This document shows positions 24,651-31,761 of a stretch of DNA of 35,252 bases, one piece after another. The notes beneath the pieces are model-generated. The model had not been told where the DNA came from and made no database searches. It saw nothing but the letters and a program-made list of their open reading frames with translations. The translations under genes and the position numbers were made by a program. Each line of letters starts with the position of its first letter. Within the stretch, counting starts at the first letter, position 1. Origin of the DNA: Fibrobacter succinogenes (lineage in GTDB: Bacteria > Fibrobacterota > Fibrobacteria > Fibrobacterales > Fibrobacteraceae); assembly GCA_902794535.1 (NCBI GenBank), contig CADBHQ010000031.1, positions 1 through 35,252 on the forward strand. The letters run 5' to 3'.

Positions 24651-25885
24651 TGCGCAACCTCAACGAAAATTTCTATTTTTGGAATGTGCTAAAGAATTGC
24701 CCCGCAAATATGGCTAAGTTCACTGCGACTTCGATTCTTGCCCTTTCCTTTGGGCTTGGTCTTTCGGCATGCGGTGAAACCAAAACAGCGGGCGGTGGCC
24801 CGAGCGGTACCGAAGCGGGAAACGCCATTACAGCCCAGATTATCACAGCCGATAAAACGCCTGCAGCTCTTGCTAAGGTTCGCCTTATGGATAGCGAGGG
24901 CCTGGACGTCGAAAAGGCATACTCTGCCGAAGCCGACAAGAAGGGTGTTGTGACTATTGAAGGCGTTGCCGACGGTGATTACACTCTCGAAGCGAAACTT
25001 GACGGCGAAGCCCTGCAGATGCTGGTGAGCGTTTCTGGCGCCAGTGTCGATTTGGGTAAGGACCAACTGAAAAAGATGGCCGCTGTTTCTGGCGTGGTGG
25101 GCGACTCTGCTAACGGTGTTGTCAAGGTCCGCGGCCTGGGCCATTCCGCCAAGGTGGTCGACGGTGTCTTTACGCTGGATTCCCTTCCCGAAGGCGCCTT
25201 GAGCCTTGTGTTCATTTCGGACATTGATGACCGCGATACGAGCAGTACCTATTTGAAGGTCGTGGCTGGCGAAAAGACTGAGTCTAGCACGTTTGCCAAC
25301 GAAAGTCGAGCCCTGTTGCTGGAAGACTTCCAGGATTCTAACTACCAGAATCGCTTTATGCCTGCGCGTACCTACGACGGTGGTTGGTGGTATTTTGACT
25401 TTGCCGAGAATGTGACTCCTGACTTTGTGATTGGTGAAAACCATCTCTTTACGCTTGCTAACGAAAACGGCAACATCTCGGCTCACGTGGCAGCCCATTT
25501 CGGCTATGCGACTGAAGATTCGGCCGGAAATGCGATTTCTGCCTGGGCAACCATGGGTGTCGAACTGGGCAAGAGTGACAAGGCGCTTTGCAACGATATT
25601 TCGTCGGTGGATTCTGTCGCCTTCCGCATTAAGGGAATCGGCTCTATTGTCTTTAACATTATCGATTCTAATTTGGAACCGGCTCATCAGAAGTTGATTC
25701 AGTTCGAATACGGTCTTGAAAACGAATGGGTGCGCGTGAGTGTGCCGCTGAATGGTGACAAGGGCGCTTTCAAGTGCGTGAACCAGTTGGCATGGGATTT
25801 CAAGACGATCAACGGCTACGCAGAAGTCTGGCTTGACGATGTCGAACTCATCGGTGGCGATCGCCTCTCCATTTGGGAGAAATAG
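24650..25885 (+). CDS. Lipoprotein with C-terminal beta-sandwich (CBM11-like) domain
   Basis: A 411-residue protein. A hydrophobic stretch (SILALSFGLGLSAC) ends in a lipobox with Cys41 as the lipidated residue. An alternative ATG at 24710 would give a more classical 20-residue signal, but the TAATG overlap favours 24650. After the Cys comes the low-complexity GGGPSGTEAGNAI, then two short beta domains (AKVRLMDSEGLDVEKAY..., carboxypeptidase-regulatory-like). From residue about 220 a domain opens with LLLEDFQDSNYQNRF, has GGWWYFDF, and ends in AEVWLDDVELIG. This layout is typical of galactose-binding/CBM11-like jelly rolls, suggesting carbohydrate binding at the cell surface. The coupling with the TIGR02147 gene suggests a regulator-surface protein pair. 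Ligand unknown. Confidence 0.75.
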   Translation: MRNLNENFYFWNVLKNCPANMAKFTATSILALSFGLGLSACGETKTAGGGPSGTEAGNAITAQIITADKTPAALAKVRLMDSEGLDVEKAYSAEADKKGVVTIEGVADGDYTLEAKLDGEALQMLVSVSGASVDLGKDQLKKMAAVSGVVGDSANGVVKVRGLGHSAKVVDGVFTLDSLPEGALSLVFISDIDDRDTSSTYLKVVAGEKTESSTFANESRALLLEDFQDSNYQNRFMPARTYDGGWWYFDFAENVTPDFVIGENHLFTLANENGNISAHVAAHFGYATEDSAGNAISAWATMGVELGKSDKALCNDISSVDSVAFRIKGIGSIVFNIIDSNLEPAHQKLIQFEYGLENEWVRVSVPLNGDKGAFKCVNQLAWDFKTINGYAEVWLDDVELIGGDRLSIWEK

Positions 25886-25890
25886 TTATA

Positions 25891-25924
25891 CGTCATTGCG
25901 AGGAACGGAGTGACGAAGCAATCC
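25891..25924 (+). repeat. Dispersed CGTCATTGCGAGGAACGGAG-type palindromic repeat
   Basis: The 34 bases begin CGTCATTGCGAGGAACG and end GACGAAGCAATCC. ATTGC/GCAAT and CGTCA/TGACG form inverted arms. I know closely similar sequences as intergenic repeats in many unrelated bacteria. It lies directly after the lipoprotein stop and contains the GTG start proposed for the next gene. Confidence 0.7.
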
Positions 25925-26662
25925 AATGGTAACGAAGTTCATTCGGTAAAATCAAACCAAGAAGACATCTACAAGAATTTAGAAGCCGTGGTGCGCAAGT
26001 ACGCTGCCACGACTTTTTTGCGTCCGGTGGCGGACCATACCCGCGAAGCGTTTGATAAGGCCTCGGACTTCGTGCGCTCTTTTTATGGGTCTAGGGCTAC
26101 AGGGCGCTTGGATCTCGTGCTGGATTCGGGCTGCGGTACCGGCGAAAGCACGCTGCATTTGGCAAAGAAATTCCCGAATGTTCCGGTCATAGGAATCGAC
26201 AAGTCGGCGGTACGACTCTCGAAAGCCGGCAACGAACGACAACTCGAAGTTTCGGCGGGCGGTTCTTGCGATGTTCCGGCAAATGCATTCTGGGTGCGAG
26301 CAGAACTCTTGGATTTTTGGCGCCTGGCGCTTGAAAAAGTAGATGCGGGCGAGTGGCGAATCTTGCGCCATGCGCTCTATTACCCGAACCCGTGGCCTAA
26401 GGAAAGCGAGGCAACTCGGCGCTTTCATTTGCACCCGATTTTTCCGACGTTACTTCGCCTGAGCCCGGTCACGGAACTCCGCACCAATTGGGATATCTAT
26501 GCCCGCGAATTCGCCGAAGCCGCTCATGTCCTCGGCGAAGCTCTTTCGCTTCAGTTCAAGGTGGAGCTTGGCGCCTTCAACTCTGAAAATCCCGAAACCG
26601 CCTTTGAACGAAAGTATCAATCCGCCGGCCAGGAATTATACAAGGTTGTTGTTAGAGAATAA
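25910..26662 (+). CDS. trmB: TrmB-like tRNA (guanine-N7)-methyltransferase
   Basis: With GTG at 25910 the product has 250 residues. A class I SAM-binding motif reads LVLDSGCGTGESTLHLA (about 69-85), followed by PVIGIDKSAVRLSKA. TrmB-type motifs follow: ALYYPNPWPK (about 155-164, family FPDPWPK), RRFHLHPIFPTLLRLSP, LRTNWDIYAREF (family TxxxxYxxxx) and ENPETAFERKYQSAGQELYKVV (family TxFExK). The predicted role is m7G46 formation in tRNA, acting in the cytoplasm. Departures from the canonical motifs (PNPWPK, FERKY) leave open a TrmB-like paralogue. The start codon lies inside a dispersed repeat with no ribosome site; in-frame GTG codons near 25988 are alternatives, so the N-terminus is uncertain. 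Confidence 0.75.
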   Translation: MTKQSNGNEVHSVKSNQEDIYKNLEAVVRKYAATTFLRPVADHTREAFDKASDFVRSFYGSRATGRLDLVLDSGCGTGESTLHLAKKFPNVPVIGIDKSAVRLSKAGNERQLEVSAGGSCDVPANAFWVRAELLDFWRLALEKVDAGEWRILRHALYYPNPWPKESEATRRFHLHPIFPTLLRLSPVTELRTNWDIYAREFAEAAHVLGEALSLQFKVELGAFNSENPETAFERKYQSAGQELYKVVVRE

Positions 26663-26694
26663 AAAAATGAACAATGAATTTCTCATTGCTCATT
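26661..26694 (-). terminator. Terminator of the 26721-27929 lipoprotein gene
   Basis: On the minus strand AATGAGCAATG (26694-26684) pairs with CATTGTTCATT (26676-26666), one pair being G-U, with a seven-base loop, and is followed by a T run (26665-26661). A small GC hairpin, CGCC-GAA-GGCG, lies between it and the gene stop at 26709-26719. Confidence 0.65.
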
Positions 26695-26720
26695 ATTAAT
26701 TATTCATTCGCCGAAGGCGT

Positions 26721-27929
26721 CTACATTCTGTCTTTCATCCAGGTGAGGAATGCGCGGTTCTTGCGGGTGAACTTCACCTCGATTTCGGCGCCTTCCTTCA
26801 CGATGAATTCCGAAAGACCGTACTTGCTGTCCGGATTGCCCCAGTCGTAGGTGTAGCCAAGGCGTGTCCACGGGAATCCGTCCTTGCGGTAAGCGGTCGC
26901 ATTAGTCTTGTCGAACCAGTTCTTGAACCACATGGCGTTTTCGCTTGTGTCTTCTTCAAGAGTGTTCGTGAAGGCGGTATTCATCATGTCGGTATTGATT
27001 TCGGGGAAGAATGCCGGGCGGAACACGTCGGTCACTCGTACCCAGAATACGGTAAAGTACCTGTTGTCGGTGTCGGGCGACTTGCCTAAAAGCTGTTTCA
27101 GGCGAATATCCCAGTTGTCCACCTTGTCGTGATTTTCGCGGAACCACTTCAGGAATTCCTTGTCGGTGAATGCCCAGAACACTTCGTCATCTTTCAAGTG
27201 TGTGATTTCGCCGTCCTTGAATCGCTCGCCGTCGTTGTGCCAAGTTACCAGCACGACTTGAGTGTTGTCGCCGCTCAAGCTAGCCAAGTCGGAGCCTTCG
27301 CCGATGGTAACCAGCGGTTGAATGTCTTCGGCACCCAAGTTCTTAGCTTTTTCGCATGCTGCATTGTACTGCTCGCGGTAAAGCGAGTCGCGGTTCATGA
27401 AGGTCACCACGCTACCCTTGGTGTCGATCACGTCGCAGTACGGAATGTTCGGGTAACCGGCGGCCACTTCGTTCTTTTCGAAGTATTCGCTCAAAAGGTC
27501 GTCGTTGTGCGAGAACAGGTTGTCGTTTTCGAGGAACGAAATCACGATCTTGCAGAATCCCTGATCCGGAATCTTCACGGCGTACGGGAAAGGTTTCTTG
27601 CCGTTGTCTGTCGTGTCGAGCTTCAACTTGGTTTCGTCTTCGCCGCAGGAGTATTCGTAGCTGTACAGCGGAGCGATACCCGGCTTCATTTCGCTAATGA
27701 ACAGGTTGTCCTGTTCGTTGCTCCAGCCCGGTTTCACGATCACTTTCTGGGTGCCAAGCGTTATGTATTGCGGCATTACGTTTTCGCAGTAGAATGCCGA
27801 CTGGCGGAACACGCCGATAATACCCGTCTTGGTCTTGTACACATCCGGGTCGTTAGGCTTGAGCCCCTTGGTGCAACCAAAGAGGGTCAAAGCAGAAATC
27901 GAAAGGGAAAGTAGGATTTTCTTCTTCAT
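26721..27929 (-). CDS. Hypothetical lipoprotein
   Basis: A 402-residue protein. The N-terminus MKKKILLSLSISALTLFGC is a clear lipoprotein signal with Cys19 in a LFGC lipobox, so it is anchored in the inner or outer membrane. The mature part is soluble and acidic, with no repeats or membrane segments. I recognise no family; segments such as DEVFWAFTDKEFLKWFRENHDKVDNWD, YFTVFWVRVTDVFRPAFFP and GFPWTRLGYTYDWGNPDSKYG are distinctive. The C-terminus mentions a fully conserved-looking EFIVKEGAEIEVKFTRKN strand pair. It is monocistronic, with a TATATT -10 only 11 bases before the ATG, a TGTC-N6-GACA inverted repeat upstream, and its own terminator. Likely a Fibrobacter-specific envelope protein; function unknown. 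Confidence 0.8.
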   Translation of the reverse strand: MKKKILLSLSISALTLFGCTKGLKPNDPDVYKTKTGIIGVFRQSAFYCENVMPQYITLGTQKVIVKPGWSNEQDNLFISEMKPGIAPLYSYEYSCGEDETKLKLDTTDNGKKPFPYAVKIPDQGFCKIVISFLENDNLFSHNDDLLSEYFEKNEVAAGYPNIPYCDVIDTKGSVVTFMNRDSLYREQYNAACEKAKNLGAEDIQPLVTIGEGSDLASLSGDNTQVVLVTWHNDGERFKDGEITHLKDDEVFWAFTDKEFLKWFRENHDKVDNWDIRLKQLLGKSPDTDNRYFTVFWVRVTDVFRPAFFPEINTDMMNTAFTNTLEEDTSENAMWFKNWFDKTNATAYRKDGFPWTRLGYTYDWGNPDSKYGLSEFIVKEGAEIEVKFTRKNRAFLTWMKDRM

Positions 27930-27940
27930 AATCGCCGGGA

Positions 27941-27973
27941 AATATAACTAAAATGAAAATGTCAAAATCGACA
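27941..27973 (-). promoter_or_regulatory. Promoter with TGTC-N6-GACA repeat of the 27929 lipoprotein gene
   Basis: On the minus strand TGTCGATTTTGACA (27973-27960) precedes TATATT (27946-27941). The TGTC-to-TATATT distance is 27 bases, as before recC and the gene at 4917. The ATG follows 11 bases after TATATT, with no ribosome site. Confidence 0.45.
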
Positions 27974-28000
27974 GTAGATTCTGGTTGCGATTTTTAAAGG

Positions 28001-28127
28001 TGTTGATAGATTGTTGATAAGTTGAAGGGCCCGCGGGGGAAAGGTGAAAAATGTCCGTAAAACTTGCTTACGAGGCCCCTTGACCCCTTGATTTATCTAG
28101 GAATTTTTCTAATTTTGAGACTCAAAA
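28001..28127 (+). promoter_or_regulatory. rpmH upstream region with DnaA-box-like and palindromic sequences
   Basis: TGTTGATAG (28001-28009) and TGTTGATAA (28012-28020) are near the reverse complement of the DnaA box TTATCCACA. TTTTGAG-A-CTCAAAA (28113-28127) is a perfect odd palindrome shortly before rpmH. No gene was found between 27930 and 28154. No origin can be claimed from this alone. Confidence 0.3.
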
Positions 28128-28154
28128 ATTTGACTTTTACTAAAGGTTACTACA

Positions 28155-28310
28155 ATGAAAAGAACATTCCAGCCTCATAATCGTAAGCGCGCCAACAAGC
28201 ATGGTTTCCGTGCCCGCATGGAAGACCGTTGGGGTCGTGCTGTTCTGAGCCGTCGTCGCGCCAAGGGTCGCAAGCGCCTCACCGTGAGCGACACCATCTA
28301 CAAAAAGTAG
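28155..28310 (+). CDS. rpmH: 50S ribosomal protein L34
   Basis: A 51-residue, very basic protein. [20 protein letters not shown] and the segment ending [14 protein letters not shown] are unmistakable for bacterial L34 (family consensus MKRTxQPxxRKRxxxHGFRxRM...GRxVLxxRRxKGRxxL). It is a component of the large ribosomal subunit. It has a short C-terminal extension (SDTIYKK) compared with E. coli L34 (46 residues). An AAAGG ribosome site precedes the ATG. The order rpmH-rnpA-yidD-yidC downstream is the standard bacterial arrangement, often near the replication origin, although dnaA is not in this window. Confidence 0.97.
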   Translation: MKRTFQPHNRKRANKHGFRARMEDRWGRAVLSRRRAKGRKRLTVSDTIYKK

Positions 28311-28328
28311 GATTGGCTCATAGCCTCG

Positions 28329-28679
28329 TTGCGCTCCTATAGGCTGCCTAACCAGCCAGCTTATCGGCAAGTAGCCGTCCATGGGAAGTTCATCCGCACG
28401 CCGTCTTTCACGATGCGTTGGATTGAAAGCCCGGACGGTTTTTGTCGTTTTTGCTTTTTGGCAAAAAAGAAGAACGGTAACGCTGTTTACCGCAACAAGT
28501 GCCGTAGATTACTGCGGCCCCTGTTTTTTGAAAGGGTTCCCCATATCGCAAAGCCCGTGTGGGCAATGATCATTGTGAGCGACAATTCTGAGGTTATGTC
28601 TTCGGAACGCATGCGCGAATCGGCGCTCAAGGTGTTCAAGAAAATGGAATGGACCGATGGCCTGGACGCACAAGGTTAA
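28329..28679 (+). CDS. rnpA: Ribonuclease P protein component
   Basis: A protein of about 116 residues when started at TTG 28329. The signature is [26 protein letters not shown], matching the RnpA consensus VxKKxGxAVxRNRxKRxxRE with one Arg-to-Lys change in the RNR core. The start of the family fold ([15 protein letters not shown]) and the C-terminal [10 protein letters not shown] helix also fit. RnpA binds RNase P RNA to mature tRNA 5' ends. The frame is the same as rpmH and is open from the rpmH stop onward, with no ATG or GTG before TTG 28329; AGGA at 28310-28313 is too far upstream for that TTG, so the exact start is uncertain. It overlaps yidD by 23 bases. Confidence 0.88.
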   Translation: MRSYRLPNQPAYRQVAVHGKFIRTPSFTMRWIESPDGFCRFCFLAKKKNGNAVYRNKCRRLLRPLFFERVPHIAKPVWAMIIVSDNSEVMSSERMRESALKVFKKMEWTDGLDAQG

Positions 28680-28911
28680 CGAGGTCGCAAAGACCCTTTT
28701 GATAGTCCCTATCCGGCTGTACCAGTTGATTCACCCGTTTTTCTTTCATGGGGTGTGCAGGTTCCAGCCGACGTGCTCGCAGTATGCAATTGAGGCCATC
28801 AAGGTGCACGGGGTGTTTAAAGGTTTCTATCTTGCGGCTTTTAGAATTTTAAGGTGCAACCCGTTTTGCAAGGGCGGCTATGACCCGGTCCCGCCCAAAA
28901 AGGAAAAGTGA
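28657..28911 (+). CDS. yidD: Membrane protein insertion efficiency factor YidD
   Basis: An 84-residue protein with the diagnostic [19 protein letters not shown] motif, preceded by [17 protein letters not shown] and followed by [17 protein letters not shown]. These match the YidD family (CRFxPTCSxYAxxAI, RCxPxxxGGxDPVP) over its full length. YidD is a small membrane-associated protein that aids YidC-dependent insertion of inner-membrane proteins. The ATG lies inside the end of rnpA, and its TGA overlaps the yidC ATG, so rnpA, yidD and yidC are translationally linked. Confidence 0.95.
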   Translation: MAWTHKVNEVAKTLLIVPIRLYQLIHPFFFHGVCRFQPTCSQYAIEAIKVHGVFKGFYLAAFRILRCNPFCKGGYDPVPPKKEK

Positions 28912-30758
28912 TGAACAAGAATACTCTCATCGGATCCATCCTTATCGGTGCCATCATGATTTGGTGGTTCATGACGACCAGCGCAAATAACGAAGCTGCC
29001 GAAAAGGCCAAGCTCGCAAAGCAAGCCGCAGCCAAGGAAGCTGCCGCTCAGGTCGCCGATTCTGCCGAAGCTCCGTCTGCAAGCGGACTCGTGCTCCCGG
29101 GCTCCACGGCCGAAGTCAAGGCTGCCCCGGTTCTCGGTGCTGCAAACGCAGTTGCCGATAGCGCCGTGAAGGATTCCACGGTTGCCGCAAACGACTCCGC
29201 CGCAGCTGAAGCTCCGAAGTCGATTGCCCAGCGCACGGTTACGGTCGAAACCGACAAGTTCATCATGACCCTTTCTAACAAGGGCGGTAAGGTCCAGAGC
29301 GTCATCGTGAAGGCCCTGCCGGATTCCGCAAACCATTTCCCCGAACTCATTCAAGATACGACTCTCGGTGCCCTCGACCTGAAGCTCGGCGGTGCTGACC
29401 TTTCCGACGTCATGTTCAATGTCGAAGCTCCGGAATGGATCAATGTCGAAAACGATACCACGGTTCAGTTTGTCTTTACCGATGCCAACGGCAACCAGCT
29501 GGTGCGTAGCTACGGCTTTACCAAGGCTGGCGTCGCTGTCCGTCAGGTGAACAAGTTCAAGGGTTTCCGCGTCGAAAATTACGAGCTCTCTTGGAAGGGC
29601 GGCATGCGCGAAACCGAAATCATTCCGAAGGGCAAGAGCTTCGGCGGTACCAGCTATTTCTTTAGCGAAGTGATTTTCAAGAACAACGAAATCACCGAAC
29701 GCGAAACCTTCTCTGACGCTATGACCTTCGACAACGCCAACTACTACTGGGTCGGCATGCGTCGTAAGTATGTGGCTATGTCGGTGCAGTTCGATTCTCC
29801 GGTGCCCGCACAGGTCAAGGCCAAGCATATTAATACCGCCACCGAAGGCAACCCGGATCCGGGTACCTACAGCCTCTCCATTGCAGACGCTGTTCGCGGT
29901 GATTCCGTTGCTTACAACTTCATGGTGCTCCCGCTTGAATGGTCCGAAGTTGAATCTCTCGGCCAGGGCTACGAAAAGATTATCGTGACCGGTTCCAAGT
30001 GGTTCCCGGGTTCCAGCGTGTGGTTCGTATGGATTTGCGCCATGTTGCTCAAGTTGCTCAAGTTCTTCTACTCGATTATTCCGAACTACGGTGTCGCCAT
30101 TATCCTCGTAACCTTCATTGTTCGCGGTATTACGACCCCGTTCACCATCAAGCAGCTCAAGTCGACTTCTGCTATGAGCAAGCTCAAACCGCAGCTCGAC
30201 GAAATCAACGTGAAGTACCGTAGCGATCCGCAGAAGAAGCAGGCCGCTGTCATGGAACTCTACGCCAAGAACGGTGTGAACCCGCTCGCTAGCTGCACCG
30301 GTGGCTGCCTCCCGATGATTATCCAGATGCCGATCTTTATGGGCCTCTTCTTTGTGCTCGGTCGCGCTGTCGAACTCCGCGGTATGCCGGCATTCCTCTG
30401 GATTACCGACCTTAGCCGTAGCGACGTGATTTTCCATGGCTTCAGCATTCCGTTCATTATGCCTGATGGCCTCGCTCTCCTCCCGTGGATCATGGTGGTA
30501 ACGACCTACTTCCAGACTAAGGTGACTATGAGCGGCAACGGCGCTATGGATCCTGCCCAGCAGAAGATGATGGTGTGGATGATGCCTGCTATGATGTTCC
30601 TGTTCAGCGCAGTGATGCCCTCTGGCCTTGTGCTCTACTGGATTGTATCTAACTTCTGGAGCATCATTCAGTACAAGATAATCCGCCGCGATAACGGCAA
30701 TAATGGTCCGAAAACCGTGAACGGCAAGAAGGTTGTCGACGCCGAAATCGTGAAGTAA
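28911..30758 (+). CDS. yidC: Membrane protein insertase YidC
   Basis: The start at ATG 28911 ([19 protein letters not shown]) has AAGGA at the right distance and overlaps the yidD stop; a GTG one codon earlier is less likely. The product has 615 residues, the Gram-negative YidC layout: an N-terminal membrane anchor, an Ala/Asp/Ser-rich linker (EAPSASG, ADSAVKDSTVAANDS), a large periplasmic beta domain (about 100-340) and the conserved C-terminal five-helix core. Core motifs include NYGVAIILVTFIVRGITTPFT (with the hydrophilic-groove Arg), YGAxxG-like YAKNGVNPLASCTGGCLPMIIQMPIF and VLYWIVSNFWSIIQ. It inserts inner-membrane proteins alone or with Sec. The gene ends in a strong terminator at 30780-30810. 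Confidence 0.96.
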   Translation: MNKNTLIGSILIGAIMIWWFMTTSANNEAAEKAKLAKQAAAKEAAAQVADSAEAPSASGLVLPGSTAEVKAAPVLGAANAVADSAVKDSTVAANDSAAAEAPKSIAQRTVTVETDKFIMTLSNKGGKVQSVIVKALPDSANHFPELIQDTTLGALDLKLGGADLSDVMFNVEAPEWINVENDTTVQFVFTDANGNQLVRSYGFTKAGVAVRQVNKFKGFRVENYELSWKGGMRETEIIPKGKSFGGTSYFFSEVIFKNNEITERETFSDAMTFDNANYYWVGMRRKYVAMSVQFDSPVPAQVKAKHINTATEGNPDPGTYSLSIADAVRGDSVAYNFMVLPLEWSEVESLGQGYEKIIVTGSKWFPGSSVWFVWICAMLLKLLKFFYSIIPNYGVAIILVTFIVRGITTPFTIKQLKSTSAMSKLKPQLDEINVKYRSDPQKKQAAVMELYAKNGVNPLASCTGGCLPMIIQMPIFMGLFFVLGRAVELRGMPAFLWITDLSRSDVIFHGFSIPFIMPDGLALLPWIMVVTTYFQTKVTMSGNGAMDPAQQKMMVWMMPAMMFLFSAVMPSGLVLYWIVSNFWSIIQYKIIRRDNGNNGPKTVNGKKVVDAEIVK

Positions 30759-30779
30759 TTGCACTCAAAATTTATACTG

Positions 30780-30810
30780 AAAAAGCTCCCGATTTTTTCG
30801 GGAGCTTTTT
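30780..30810. terminator. Bidirectional rho-independent terminator between yidC and the rgpF-like gene
   Basis: AAAAAGCTCCCGA (30780-30792) and TCGGGAGCTTTTT (30798-30810) form a perfect 13-base stem with a five-base loop. T and A runs at both ends make it work for yidC on the plus strand and for the minus-strand operon ending at 30826. Confidence 0.92.
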
Positions 30811-30825
30811 GCATAGTAACAAAAT

Positions 30826-31758
30826 TTATTTGTACTCGTCGCCTTCGAGTTTCCTGTTTAGAATCTTGTATTTTGTTTTGATGGCTGCACGGAGCATGGG
30901 CCAACCGACTTTGTAGAACGCCTTTTGCCAGATTTTATCGATGGCTTGCGTTGTAGAGCTTCCGACATGTTTCGGGAGCCATTCTTTTTTAAAGTCGCTT
31001 GCAAGGCCTGCATCTATCACCATCTTGTGATAGTCGGCATTTAAAGCTTTGTAGGCGCCGTGGCGAATAAAGTGAACTTTTTCTTTGAAGTCAAAACGGC
31101 ACTGCAAAAGTTTGCGCTTGATAAATCCGCCACCTTGTGCAATCAGCTCGGGATAGGCGAACATGGCAGGTAAATGCGTGCTGTAGAGCGATGCCGTTTT
31201 GATTTCGGCTTCTTCAAAGACGCTTGCCATGCCGATTTCCAAGCGGTTTACCACATCGTAGAATGTTTCTTGCTCGGGCGTTTCCAGTAGATGCAAATAG
31301 AAGGCGCCTAAGGCCTCTTGCTTTAGGTACAAGAAGAAGGATTGCAAGTGCGGGCGAACTTCGTCGTTTTGCGTAAGCGATACCACGTCGGCGGTGCTCG
31401 CTTCGGCGCGGCGGATAAAGTCGGCGAAATTGTTCTGGAAGTATACGATGGAATCGTTTACGAGCAGCAGGCGAGTGATGCTGTTGAATTCCACAAGGTT
31501 GTTGCGTCCGTTGGCAAGGTCCTTCAGGAACCTGCGCCACATGCCAAAATCAAACCCGTGATTTTCGGTCAGGTAAAGCTTGATTTCATTGTCTTCCAGA
31601 AACGACATCGTCTCTGCCGAAAGCGGACGCTTGTTCGTGAGCAGTATGACGGTAAAATCGGTCTCGGCAAGGTGCTTTAGCGCAAACCGCACATACCCGG
31701 GAAGTTTTTCCCCGGTCTGGTAGCTGGCATAGAGAATGACCTTGCCGTTACTAGACAT
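30826..31758 (-). CDS. Rhamnan synthesis F (RgpF)-like glycosyltransferase family protein
   Basis: A 310-residue protein resembling the RgpF/rhamnan-synthesis-F family. The diagnostic pieces are ILYASYQTGEKLPGYVRFALKHL near the start, TENHGFDFGMWRRFL (family ENxGxDxGxxxxxL), RLLLVNDSIVYF (family LLxNDSxxG) and HLQSFFLYLKQEAL (family HLQSYFxxF). Members are usually involved in polysaccharide or O-antigen-type assembly and are cytoplasmic or membrane-associated; no membrane segment is seen here. It starts four bases after rnr ends and an AGAAGG ribosome site precedes its ATG, so it is the third gene of the plsC-rnr transcript and ends at the shared terminator. The exact sugar substrate cannot be told. 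Confidence 0.75.
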   Translation of the reverse strand: MSSNGKVILYASYQTGEKLPGYVRFALKHLAETDFTVILLTNKRPLSAETMSFLEDNEIKLYLTENHGFDFGMWRRFLKDLANGRNNLVEFNSITRLLLVNDSIVYFQNNFADFIRRAEASTADVVSLTQNDEVRPHLQSFFLYLKQEALGAFYLHLLETPEQETFYDVVNRLEIGMASVFEEAEIKTASLYSTHLPAMFAYPELIAQGGGFIKRKLLQCRFDFKEKVHFIRHGAYKALNADYHKMVIDAGLASDFKKEWLPKHVGSSTTQAIDKIWQKAFYKVGWPMLRAAIKTKYKILNRKLEGDEYK

Positions 31759-31761
31759 AAA

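Noticed and set aside
28001..28020. Replication origin
   Set aside because: There are only two imperfect DnaA-like boxes, with no dnaA or dnaN gene and no clear AT-rich unwinding region.
28878..30764. Long open frame (628 codons) on the minus strand
   Set aside because: It is antisense to yidC, whose protein is unmistakable. The opposite product is His/Glu-rich with no family motif.
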